This document shows, piece after piece, positions 26,142 to 34,206 of a stretch of DNA of 64,000 nucleotides. Made by a program: the position numbers and the translations under genes. The stretch's first letter is position 1. Every line of letters starts with the position of its first letter. The notes below the pieces were generated by a model, which saw only the letters and a list, made by a program, of their open reading frames with translations, was not told the DNA's origin and made no database searches. The DNA is taken from positions 1 to 64,000 of the forward strand of contig NZ_JALEGT010000031.1 in NCBI RefSeq assembly GCF_022763305.1, in the 5' to 3' direction. This stretch comes from Marivita sp. (lineage in GTDB: Bacteria > Pseudomonadota > Alphaproteobacteria > Rhodobacterales > Rhodobacteraceae).

Positions 26142-27070
26142 GGGACGGGTCGGCCCACGGGGCGCAATGCGTCCCGCGCGGCTTCGAGGGCGCGGATCAG
26201 ACCGGATTGTTCCTCGGTCAGCACACCATCCGCGCGCATCGAAATCCCGATGGGACCACCGCGCAGGTCATTGCCTAGGGGCAGGGCGGTCAGAGTGCCA
26301 GCGTCAAGTTCGTCTTCGACAACGCCGCGCGAGATGAACCAGACCGCGTCGGAGGATTGCACCACGCGCCGCCCGAAGGCGAGCGAGACGGATTCGAACG
26401 CGGCACTTTGCGCCGCGATGCCATGACGGGACAACAGCGCCCGGACGAGCGGGGCAATCACCGCCCCCGGAGGTGGAAGCAGCAGCGGATAGCCGTCCAG
26501 CGCATCGAGCGGCTCCGCCTGATGCGAGAGTGGGTGCCCGGGTCTGACAACGGCAGCGATGTCTTCGGAATAGAGATGATGGAACGACAGGTGTTGCATC
26601 ACCTCGGCATTGCCCATCCGACCGACAACCAGATCAAGGCTGCTTTCCCGCAATTGCGACATCAGGAGCCAGTTCGGCCCGGTGCTGACCCGCAACAGGC
26701 AATTCGGGTGGGTCTCGCGAAAGGCCAGTGCTGCGCGCGGCATCAGCGACGTCGCCGCAGTGGGCAGAACCCCAACAGACAGTCGGGTGATCTGAGATGG
26801 CGTGTCCTTGACCAGCGATTGCGCCCGCGACAGTTCGGCCATCGCCGCACCGCCATGCTGCTGAAATACCCGGCCCACGGTGGTCAGCGTCAAGCGCCGG
26901 TTCGAACGGTCGAACAGCGGTTTGCCCAGCACATCCTCGAGTTCGCGGATGGTTTTCGACACGGCGGGTTGCGACACGTTCAGGGCATCCGCCGCCGCGG
27001 ACAGCGAACCGAGGCGCGCGGTTTCGAGAAAGCATTTGAGATGACGCAGCCGGATGCGGGGATCGAGCAT
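26138..27070 (-). CDS. pcaQ: PcaQ, LysR-type activator of the pca operon
   Basis: A 310-residue LysR regulator. The winged helix is residues 6-65 (LGSLSAAADALNVSQPAVSK) and the start RIRLRHLKCFLETAR is PcaQ-like. The effector domain follows. It is divergent from pcaDCHGB, with a near-perfect PcaQ box (27073-27088) immediately upstream of its start, as in Sinorhizobium and Agrobacterium. The expected inducers are beta-carboxymuconate-type pathway intermediates. Confidence 0.92.
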   Translation of the reverse strand: MLDPRIRLRHLKCFLETARLGSLSAAADALNVSQPAVSKTIRELEDVLGKPLFDRSNRRLTLTTVGRVFQQHGGAAMAELSRAQSLVKDTPSQITRLSVGVLPTAATSLMPRAALAFRETHPNCLLRVSTGPNWLLMSQLRESSLDLVVGRMGNAEVMQHLSFHHLYSEDIAAVVRPGHPLSHQAEPLDALDGYPLLLPPPGAVIAPLVRALLSRHGIAAQSAAFESVSLAFGRRVVQSSDAVWFISRGVVEDELDAGTLTALPLGNDLRGGPIGISMRADGVLTEEQSGLIRALEAARDALRPVGRPVP

Positions 27071-27072
27071 GT

Positions 27073-27088
27073 ATAACTCATGGGTTAA
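27073..27088. promoter_or_regulatory. PcaQ binding site
   Basis: ATAACT-CATG-GGTTAA matches the ATAACC-N4-GGTTAA site recalled for Sinorhizobium PcaQ at 11 of 12 fixed positions. It sits 2 bases from the pcaQ start and 74 bases before pcaD. Confidence 0.7.
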
Positions 27089-27161
27089 GTAAATGGCGCA
27101 AGAATATAATTTTCAGAGCGGTAAAGAAATGCCAAAGAGAGGTCAGAGGAGAATTTCAAAC

Positions 27162-27950
27162 ATGAAAACGGTCACATCAGGTGGGGCGGTGCTCCATGTG
27201 CAAGTGGACGGCCCCGAGGCTGGCCCGGTGGTGATGTTCGCCAACTCGCTGGGGACCGATCTGCGCGTCTGGGATCCGCTGTTGCCGCATCTGCCCCAAG
27301 GGCTTCGGATTGTCCGCTTCGACAAGCGGGGCCATGGTCTGTCGGACTGCCCGCCCGCGCCATATGACATGAACACGCTGGTCGAAGACGCTGAGGCGGT
27401 TGCGGACGCGCTCGGCGTTTCGCAGATCGCCTTTGTCGGCCTGTCCATCGGTGGACTGATCGGTCAGGGGCTGGCTGCGCGCCGCCCGGATCTGATCAAG
27501 GCCTTGGTGCTGATGGATACGGCGGCCAAGATCGGAACACCCGAGATGTGGCAAGCGCGGATCGACGGGGTGCGCGCGGATGGGCTTGGTGGCATGGCGG
27601 ACGCCATCCTTGACCGGTGGTTCGCGCCCGAGATGCGCAACGATGCGGCGGCGCTGGCCCCATGGCGCAACATGCTCAGCCGCACGCCGGTCGAAGGCTA
27701 TGTCGGCTGCTGTGCGGCGATTGCGGGGGCTGATTTCACCGCAAGCACGGCAGACCTCGCCATCCCGGTGATGGCCATGGCCGGGTCCGAAGACGGATCG
27801 ACCCCACCCGATTTGGTGCGCGCAACAGCGGACCTGTGCGGTGCCGCATTCCACGTGATCGACGCGGCAGGCCATCTGCCCTGCGTCGAAAAACCGGCCG
27901 AGACCGCAGCCCTTATCACCGCGTTCCTCAAGGAGACGGGCCATGTCTGA
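27162..27950 (+). CDS. pcaD: 3-oxoadipate enol-lactonase
   Basis: A 262-residue alpha/beta hydrolase. It shows FANSLGTDLRVWDPLLPHL, RFDKRGHGLSD, the nucleophile elbow VGLSIGG, an acid in GSEDGSTP and the catalytic His in AAGHLPC. It hydrolyses beta-ketoadipate enol-lactone to 3-oxoadipate. The frame opens at 27093, but ATG 27162 follows AGAGGAGA and gives the usual family length. It overlaps pcaC by 8 bases. Confidence 0.93.
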   Translation: MKTVTSGGAVLHVQVDGPEAGPVVMFANSLGTDLRVWDPLLPHLPQGLRIVRFDKRGHGLSDCPPAPYDMNTLVEDAEAVADALGVSQIAFVGLSIGGLIGQGLAARRPDLIKALVLMDTAAKIGTPEMWQARIDGVRADGLGGMADAILDRWFAPEMRNDAAALAPWRNMLSRTPVEGYVGCCAAIAGADFTASTADLAIPVMAMAGSEDGSTPPDLVRATADLCGAAFHVIDAAGHLPCVEKPAETAALITAFLKETGHV

Positions 27951-28326
27951 CCGCTTTGATCAGGGAATGAAAACCCGGCGCGAGGTTCTGGGCGACGCCC
28001 ATGTCGACCGGGCCGAGGCCAACAAGACCGAGTTCGATCTGCCGTTCCAGACGCTGATCACCGAGGGCGCGTGGGGCACGGTCTGGTCGTCGGACGGGAT
28101 CAGTCGTCGGGAACGGTCCATGCTGACCTTGGCGCTTTTGGCCGCGACCGGGAATTTCGAGGAAATCCCGATGCATATCCGCGCCACCGCGCGCACCGGA
28201 GCCAGCAAACAGGATGTGATGGAAGCATTCCAGCACGTCGCGATCTATGCCGGCGTTCCCAAGGCGAACCACGCCATCAAACTGGCCAAACAGACTTATG
28301 CAGAGATGGAGCAATCCGATGACTGA
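27943..28326 (+). CDS. pcaC: 4-carboxymuconolactone decarboxylase
   Basis: A 127-residue carboxymuconolactone decarboxylase/AhpD-fold protein. It has RREVLGDAHVDRAEANKTEF, SRRERSMLTLALLAATG and HIRATARTGASKQDVMEAFQH with the catalytic-region His/Glu. Full family length. It decarboxylates 4-carboxymuconolactone to beta-ketoadipate enol-lactone. It is translationally coupled with pcaD upstream and pcaH downstream (8-base overlaps). Confidence 0.94.
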   Translation: MSDRFDQGMKTRREVLGDAHVDRAEANKTEFDLPFQTLITEGAWGTVWSSDGISRRERSMLTLALLAATGNFEEIPMHIRATARTGASKQDVMEAFQHVAIYAGVPKANHAIKLAKQTYAEMEQSDD

Positions 28327-29047
28327 CACCGCCGCCCTGATGCCCCGCCGCCGCGAGGTGCATCCCGATCCCTATTACCTCGACTACAAGACGTCGATCA
28401 CGCGGTCCCCGTCGCTCCCGCTCTTGTCGATGGAGTCGACGCCGAGCGAGGAAACCGGGCCGCGCTTTGGCCACAACAAGCTGGGTGCCTTGGATAACAA
28501 CCTGATCTGCAACTACACGCAGGGCAAGGCGCTCGCCGTGGGCGAACGCATCCGCGTGCATGGCCGCGTGCTTGATGAAACCGGGCGTCCGGTGCCGCAC
28601 ACGCTGGTCGAGATCTGGCAGGCCAATGCCGGTGGGCGGTATCGGCACATCAAGGACACGTATTTCGCACCGCTTGATCCGAATTTCGGCGGCTGCGGGC
28701 GGACGATCACAGATGAGAATGGCTACTACGAATTTATGACGATCCGTCCAGGGGCATACCCGTGGCCGAACCGGGCCAATGACTGGCGGCCGATGCACAT
28801 TCACTTTTCGATCTTCGGCCATGCCTTTGGGCAGCGCCTGATCAGCCAGATGTATTTCCAGGGGGATCCGCTGATCGATATGTGCCCGATTGCCGCCACT
28901 GTGCGGGATCGGAGCCAACTCGACCGTCTGGTCGCGCCGCTCGACATGCAGAATTCGCGGGGCATGGATTATCTTGCCTACAAGTTCGACATTGTGCTGC
29001 GCGGCCGCCGTCAGACCATGTTCGAAAACAAGCCGGAAGGGATGTAA
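28319..29047 (+). CDS. pcaH: Protocatechuate 3,4-dioxygenase beta subunit
   Basis: A 242-residue intradiol dioxygenase subunit that binds the non-haem Fe(III). Ligands are visible: Tyr in HIKDTYFAPLDPNFGG, Tyr in RPGAYPW and the two His in RPMHIHFSIFG. It cleaves protocatechuate to 3-carboxy-cis,cis-muconate. The start ATG 28319 overlaps the pcaC stop. The gap to pcaG is 3 bases. Confidence 0.95.
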   Translation: MTDTAALMPRRREVHPDPYYLDYKTSITRSPSLPLLSMESTPSEETGPRFGHNKLGALDNNLICNYTQGKALAVGERIRVHGRVLDETGRPVPHTLVEIWQANAGGRYRHIKDTYFAPLDPNFGGCGRTITDENGYYEFMTIRPGAYPWPNRANDWRPMHIHFSIFGHAFGQRLISQMYFQGDPLIDMCPIAATVRDRSQLDRLVAPLDMQNSRGMDYLAYKFDIVLRGRRQTMFENKPEGM

Positions 29048-29050
29048 GCC

Positions 29051-29650
29051 ATGACGCAACCGCTTGATATTCTGGTGGAAACCCCCAGCCAGACCGCCGG
29101 CCCTTATGTCCATATCGGCTGCATCCCGACCTTTGCGGGTGTCGAGGGCGTCTATCCCGAAGACCTTGGCCTGAGCCCGATCGAAGACGGCGCCAAAGGC
29201 GAGGTCATCACCATCGTCGGGTCGGTCTATGACGGTACCGGCTGGGCGATGCGCGATGCCATGATCGAAAGCTGGCAACCCGATGCCGCTGGTCTGTTTG
29301 CCGGGCAGGACGGGGCCGATCCGAAGGTTTCGGGCTTCTGCCGCTTCGCCGCCGACAAGGACAGCGGCGAGTTCACCCTGCGCACCGTCAAACCGGGTGC
29401 GGTGAAGGCCCGGAACGGACAGGTGTTCGCGCCGCATATCTCGCTCTGGGTCGTGGCGCGCGGGATCAATATCGGTCTCAACACCCGCATCTATTTCGAG
29501 GATGAAGACAACAGCGCCGACCCGCTGCTGGCCCGCATCGAACAACGCCCGCGTGTGGACACGCTGATCGCCAGGAAAACCGGCGACGGCACCTATCGGT
29601 TCGACATCCGGCTGCAGGGCGAGGGCGAAACGGTATTTCTTGACCTGTGA
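29051..29650 (+). CDS. pcaG: Protocatechuate 3,4-dioxygenase alpha subunit
   Basis: A 199-residue partner of PcaH with the same beta-sandwich fold. It has TPSQTAGPYVHIGC, VYDGTGWAMRDAMIESWQPD and APHISLWVVARGINIGLNTR. It lacks a complete Fe ligand set, as expected for the alpha subunit. Its stop overlaps the pcaB ATG by one base. Confidence 0.95.
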   Translation: MTQPLDILVETPSQTAGPYVHIGCIPTFAGVEGVYPEDLGLSPIEDGAKGEVITIVGSVYDGTGWAMRDAMIESWQPDAAGLFAGQDGADPKVSGFCRFAADKDSGEFTLRTVKPGAVKARNGQVFAPHISLWVVARGINIGLNTRIYFEDEDNSADPLLARIEQRPRVDTLIARKTGDGTYRFDIRLQGEGETVFLDL

Positions 29651-30711
29651 TGACGGGCGTCTTTGACCATCCCTGGTTGTCGGGCCTCTTTGCCGATGAC
29701 GAAATCGCTGCGCTTTGGTCCGCCGAAGCGCAGCTTTCGTCCATGCTGGCGTTCGAGTCCGCGTGGTCGCGCCATGGGCATCTGGCAGGCCTGTGGTCCG
29801 AGGCGGAAGGGCACTCCGCGGCCGATGCCGTCACCTCTGTCGACTTTGACCCCAAAGAGCTTTCTGATGGCACGGCGCAGGATGGCGTCTGCGTACCGGC
29901 CCTCGTTCGGCTGTTGAAAGAGCGGACCGGAGCAAACGCGATCCATAAAGGCGCGACATCTCAGGATGTGATCGACACCGCAACGGTCCTGTCACTTGTG
30001 CGCAGCCTCGATCTGATCGGCGGGCGGCTTGAGCGACTGGATTTGGACCTGTCCGCGTTGGAGACCCGGTTCGGTGCAAATCCATTGATGGGCCGCACGC
30101 GTATGCAGGCGGCAATACCGATCACCGTGGCCGACCGGGTGCAGACATGGCGTCTGCCGCTTGCCTCGCACCGCGAACGCCTGGAGCAACTGCGCCCCCG
30201 CGTGGCAGTGGTTCAGATCGGCGGTGCCGCGGGCGACCGCGCGGCGCTGGGTGAGGGCGCGGAGGCGATCTGCCATGCGGTTGCGGCTGACCTTGGGCTG
30301 TCGGCACCACCGCAAAGCTGGCACGCGATGCGCGACGGCATCGCCGAGGCCGGATCGCTCCTGTCTCTGGTCACGGGAACCCTTGGCAAGATGGGTCAGG
30401 ACATCTGCCTCATGGCGCAGCAGGGGATAGACGAGATCAGGATGGACGGCGGTGGCGGGTCGTCGGCCATGCCACACAAGCAGAACCCGGTGCTTGCGGA
30501 ACTGCTGGTCACGCTGGCGCGGTTCAATGCCGTTCAGGTGTCAGGGCTGCATCAGGCGATGATCCACGAACAGGAACGCTCGGGCGCGGCGTGGACGCTG
30601 GAATGGATGATCCTGCCGCAGATGGTTCAGGCAACAGGGCGTGCGCTTGCCGTGGCGTCGGCGCTCACGACACAAATCGTGGACATCGGCAGTCCTGATC
30701 CGTTGTCCTGA
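29650..30711 (+). CDS. pcaB: 3-carboxy-cis,cis-muconate cycloisomerase
   Basis: A 353-residue fumarase/aspartase-superfamily enzyme. It has KGATSQDVIDTA, GRTRMQAAIPITV and the signature loop GGGGSSAMPHKQNPVLAELL. It is shorter than the 450-residue Pseudomonas form, as usual in alphaproteobacteria. It converts carboxymuconate to 4-carboxymuconolactone. A GTG directly before the ATG offers an alternative start. It ends the pcaDCHGB run. Confidence 0.92.
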   Translation: MTGVFDHPWLSGLFADDEIAALWSAEAQLSSMLAFESAWSRHGHLAGLWSEAEGHSAADAVTSVDFDPKELSDGTAQDGVCVPALVRLLKERTGANAIHKGATSQDVIDTATVLSLVRSLDLIGGRLERLDLDLSALETRFGANPLMGRTRMQAAIPITVADRVQTWRLPLASHRERLEQLRPRVAVVQIGGAAGDRAALGEGAEAICHAVAADLGLSAPPQSWHAMRDGIAEAGSLLSLVTGTLGKMGQDICLMAQQGIDEIRMDGGGGSSAMPHKQNPVLAELLVTLARFNAVQVSGLHQAMIHEQERSGAAWTLEWMILPQMVQATGRALAVASALTTQIVDIGSPDPLS

Positions 30712-30756
30712 GCGTCGGATCGCCCTACACGCATCCAAAAGACAAGGAAGACCGGA

Positions 30757-32034
30757 ATGTCCGACAACAGGATCCTGATCGCCGGGGGCGGCATTGCAGG
30801 TTTGACGCTTGGGCTGACACTGCACCAGATCGGCGTGCCCTTCACAGTGTTCGAATCCGCGCGCGAGATGAAGCCGCTGGGCGTTGGCATCAACCTGCAA
30901 CCGAACGCCGTGCGCGAGCTTTTCGATCTTGGCATCACCGCCGACGATCTGGACAAGGTGGGTCTGCCCGCAAAGGAATGGGCGCTGGTCGGTCTGAACG
31001 GGCGCGAGGTCTATTCCGAACCGCGCGGGCTGGGGGCCGGGTACAACTGGCCGCAATACGCCGTGCATCGGGGTCAGTTGCACATGCTGCTCTACGAGAC
31101 GCTGATTGCGCGGGCGGGTGCGGATGCGGTCCAGCTTGGGGCAAAGGTCGCGTCCTACGCACAGAATGGGTCCGGCGTCACGGCGCGGATCGTTTCGTCT
31201 GCCGGAGAGAGAGAGGAGCGGGGCCGCCTGCTGATCGCCGCCGATGGCATCCATTCCGCGATCCGGGCACAGATGTATCCCGATCAGCCACCGATCCATT
31301 GGGGCGGGGCCGTCATGTGGCGCGGCACGGTTCGGGCCAAGCCATTGCGGACGGAGTCGTCTTTTGTCGGGCTGGGGACACATCGGCACCGGATGGTGAT
31401 CTACCCGATCTCTGCGCCCGATGCCGACGGGATGTCGCTGATCAACTGGATTGCCGAAGTCACGATGGACGATGCAGGCGGCTGGCAGCAGGACGGCTGG
31501 TTCAAACCGGTCGAGATCGGCGAGTTCATCCATCATTTCGAAGACTTCCGCTACGATTGGCTGGATGTCCCTGACATGCTGCGCGGCGCGGATTGCGCCT
31601 ATGTCAACCCGATGATCGACCGCGATCCGGTGCCAAGCTGGGTCGATGGTGCGGTGGCACTGATGGGCGATGCGGCGCATGCAATGTATCCGACCGGATC
31701 GAACGGGGCGAGCCAGGCAATTGTCGACGCGCGTGTGATCGGGGCGAAGATGCTGGAGCATGGCGTGACAGAGGCGGCACTGGCGGCCTATGATGCGCAG
31801 CTTTGTGGCCCGGTGTCGGAACTGGTGCTGCGCAACCGGGGTGCGGGGCCGTTCGGGCTGCTCAACCTGCTCGATGAGCGCTGCGGCGGTGTGTTCGACG
31901 ACATCGAAGACGTGATCCCCGCGGCGGAACGCGCTGATTTCATGGCGAAATACAAGGCCGCCGCCGGGTTTGCTATCGAAACGCTGAACGCCGCTGATCC
32001 GACAATCCCGGCAGGGGCGCGGGTCGACGGCTGA
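30757..32034 (+). CDS. FAD-dependent aromatic-ring monooxygenase family protein
   Basis: A 425-residue group A flavoprotein monooxygenase. It shows ILIAGGGIAGLTLGLTL, LGVGINLQPNAVREL, LIAADGIHSAIRAQM (DG motif) and LMGDAAHAMYPTGSNGASQ. It probably hydroxylates or oxidatively decarboxylates an aromatic acid, using NAD(P)H. The exact substrate cannot be read from the sequence; hydroxybenzoate or nicotinate-type hydroxylases are candidates. It lies between pcaB and pcaF in the same direction, so it may feed this pathway. Confidence 0.85.
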   Translation: MSDNRILIAGGGIAGLTLGLTLHQIGVPFTVFESAREMKPLGVGINLQPNAVRELFDLGITADDLDKVGLPAKEWALVGLNGREVYSEPRGLGAGYNWPQYAVHRGQLHMLLYETLIARAGADAVQLGAKVASYAQNGSGVTARIVSSAGEREERGRLLIAADGIHSAIRAQMYPDQPPIHWGGAVMWRGTVRAKPLRTESSFVGLGTHRHRMVIYPISAPDADGMSLINWIAEVTMDDAGGWQQDGWFKPVEIGEFIHHFEDFRYDWLDVPDMLRGADCAYVNPMIDRDPVPSWVDGAVALMGDAAHAMYPTGSNGASQAIVDARVIGAKMLEHGVTEAALAAYDAQLCGPVSELVLRNRGAGPFGLLNLLDERCGGVFDDIEDVIPAAERADFMAKYKAAAGFAIETLNAADPTIPAGARVDG

Positions 32035-32041
32035 CTTGCAT

Positions 32042-32073
32042 CTTGGTCCGCTTTCGACGCCATATGGACCAAG
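32042..32073. promoter_or_regulatory. Inverted repeat upstream of pcaF
   Basis: CTTGGTCC (32042-32049) pairs perfectly with GGACCAAG (32066-32073) across 16 bases, and a further GACCAA half-site follows at 32078-32083. The element fills most of the 62-base gap before pcaF. It could be an operator giving pcaF independent control, or an mRNA hairpin. Confidence 0.4.
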
Positions 32074-32096
32074 CCTGACCAAACCGGAGCCGCCCG

Positions 32097-33299
32097 ATGC
32101 CCGAAGCCTTCATCTGTGATTACATCCGTACGCCCATCGGTCGCTATGGTGGTGCACTGGCCTCGGTGCGGGCTGATGATCTGGCGGCGGTGCCGTTGGC
32201 GGCCTTGGCGGCGCGGAACCCGTCGCTCGATCTTGCGGCGATCGACGAGGTCATCCTTGGCTGTGCCAATCAGGCTGGGGAGGACAACCGCAACGTGGCA
32301 CGCATGGCGGTGTTGCTGGCGGGCTACCCCGAAACCGTGCCGGGCACGACGATGAACCGCCTCTGCGGATCGGGCATGGATGCGGTTCTCGCCGCCGCCC
32401 GCGCGATCAAGGCGGGCGAGGCGGATCTGGTGATTGCGGGTGGCGTCGAGAGCATGACCCGCGCGCCCTTCGTGATGCCCAAGGCGCAACAGGCCTTTGC
32501 GCGGCAGGCTGAGGTCTACGACACCACCATCGGCTGGCGCTTCGTGAACCCGGTGCTCAAGGCGCAATACGGCATCGATTCCATGCCGGAGACGGCTGAG
32601 AACGTGGCCGAAGATTTCAACGTGTCGCGCGAGGATCAGGACGCGTTTGCCTTGCGGAGCCAGCAACGCGCGGGGGCCGCGCAACAGAGCGGGCGTCTGG
32701 CGCAGGAGATCACACCGGTGACAATCCCGCGCCGCAAAGGCGCGCCGGTGATCGTGGACACGGATGAACACCCGCGACCAGAGACAACCGCCGATGATCT
32801 GGCGCGCCTCAAGCCCTTTGTGCGCGAGGGCGGCACGATCACGGCGGGCAACGCCTCTGGTGTAAACGACGGGGCGGCGGCGCTGATCGTGGCGTCTGAG
32901 GCAGCGATCAAGCCGCATGGGCTGCGCCCCATCGCGCGGGTTCTGGGCGGTGCCTCCATCGGCGTTGCGCCGCGCATCATGGGGATCGGACCTGCGCCCG
33001 CTTCGGAAAAGCTGATGGCGCGGCTGGGTCTGACACAGTCCGAATTCGACGTGATCGAACTGAACGAGGCGTTCGCCTCGCAAGGATTGGCGACGCTTCG
33101 GCGGCTGGGCATCGCCGACGATGACCCGCGCGTCAATCGTAACGGTGGGGCCATCGCGCTGGGCCATCCTCTGGGCATGTCAGGGGCGCGGATCACCGGC
33201 TCTGCCGCGCTGGACCTGCGCGCCGGTCAAAAAGCACTGGCCACCATGTGCATCGGCGTCGGGCAGGGTATCGCAATTGCCATCGAGGCAGCGGGCTGA
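32097..33299 (+). CDS. pcaF: 3-oxoadipyl-CoA thiolase
   Basis: A 400-residue thiolase. The opening FICDYIRTPIGRYGGALASV is characteristic of PcaF. NRLCGSGMDAV holds the acyl-enzyme Cys, GGAIALGHPLGMSG the His and ATMCIGVGQG the second Cys. It cleaves 3-oxoadipyl-CoA to succinyl-CoA and acetyl-CoA, ending the beta-ketoadipate pathway. It ends 15 bases before the convergent E2 gene. The CoA-transferase genes pcaIJ are not in the window. Confidence 0.93.
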   Translation: MPEAFICDYIRTPIGRYGGALASVRADDLAAVPLAALAARNPSLDLAAIDEVILGCANQAGEDNRNVARMAVLLAGYPETVPGTTMNRLCGSGMDAVLAAARAIKAGEADLVIAGGVESMTRAPFVMPKAQQAFARQAEVYDTTIGWRFVNPVLKAQYGIDSMPETAENVAEDFNVSREDQDAFALRSQQRAGAAQQSGRLAQEITPVTIPRRKGAPVIVDTDEHPRPETTADDLARLKPFVREGGTITAGNASGVNDGAAALIVASEAAIKPHGLRPIARVLGGASIGVAPRIMGIGPAPASEKLMARLGLTQSEFDVIELNEAFASQGLATLRRLGIADDDPRVNRNGGAIALGHPLGMSGARITGSAALDLRAGQKALATMCIGVGQGIAIAIEAAG

Positions 33300-33314
33300 G
33301 GCACCCGCCGTGGC

Positions 33315-34196
33315 TCAGATCAGCATATTGCGCGGATCGCCGATCAGTTTGGCGTAGTGCGCCAGGAACCGCGCCGCATCGGCCCCGTTGATCACACGGT
33401 GATCATAGGACAGATCAAGCGGCACCATCGGCACCGGACGCGGGGTGTCGCCGTCCCAGACAGTGACGGTCTCGGTTCGCGTGATACCGAGGATCGCCAC
33501 CTCGGGCGGGTTCACGATGGGGGTAAAGGCAGTGCCGCCGATGCCGCCAAGATTGGTGATCGTCATGGACGCGCCACCCATCTCGTCGGGCTTGACCTTT
33601 CTGGCCTGCGCCTTGGCGGCCAAATCTGCAATCTCGGCCCCGATCTGCCAAAGCCCTTTGCGGTCGGCGTTTCGGATGACCGGCACCATAAGGCCATGCG
33701 GCGTGTCCACGGCGATACCGATATGGACATAGGTCTTGAGGTAAAGCGTGTCGCCATCCGCCGACAGCGAGGCGTTGAACCGCGGAAATGCCTTCAGACA
33801 CCGCGCCAAGGCCGCGACGTGAAACGCCAAAGCGGTGAGCTTCACGCCCCGCGCCATTGCCTCGGACTTGAGGCTTTGACGGAACGCCTCAATCGCGCTG
33901 ACATCGGCGCGGTCGTGATGGGTGACTGCCGGGATCAGCGCTTGCGCCGCCGCCAGATTGCGCGCGGCGACCTGGGCAAAGCGGCTCATCGGTTCTTCTG
34001 TCACGTCGCCATATTGGCTGTGATCGACATCCCAGTAGGAGGTGTCGCCTGACGGGGCCGAGGCGGGTGCAGCGCCGCTGTCCAAATCTTCTGCGCCGAT
34101 GGTCTTCCGCCCCAGCTTTTTGGCCAGGGCTTCGATCTCGACGCCTTTCTCGCGGGCGAGACGCCGGGTGGCCGGGCTTGCGATGAAGTCTGCCAT
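33315..34196 (-). CDS. 2-oxoacid dehydrogenase E2 catalytic subunit without lipoyl domain
   Basis: A 293-residue acyltransferase. A peripheral-subunit-binding domain (residues 4-38, IASPATRRLAREKGVEI) is followed by the E2 catalytic domain (about 65-293), with NLGGIGGTAFTPIVNPPEVA and the active-site motif SYDHRVINGA (His266). No lipoyl domain is present. The frame extends to 34301, but ATG 34196 follows GGGGGAGG and starts directly before the binding domain. The lipoyl domains are probably supplied by the E2-like protein at 35649-36944. It is in line with the E1 genes. Confidence 0.88.
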   Translation of the reverse strand: MADFIASPATRRLAREKGVEIEALAKKLGRKTIGAEDLDSGAAPASAPSGDTSYWDVDHSQYGDVTEEPMSRFAQVAARNLAAAQALIPAVTHHDRADVSAIEAFRQSLKSEAMARGVKLTALAFHVAALARCLKAFPRFNASLSADGDTLYLKTYVHIGIAVDTPHGLMVPVIRNADRKGLWQIGAEIADLAAKAQARKVKPDEMGGASMTITNLGGIGGTAFTPIVNPPEVAILGITRTETVTVWDGDTPRPVPMVPLDLSYDHRVINGADAARFLAHYAKLIGDPRNMLI

Positions 34197-34206
34197 GTCC
34201 TCCCCC

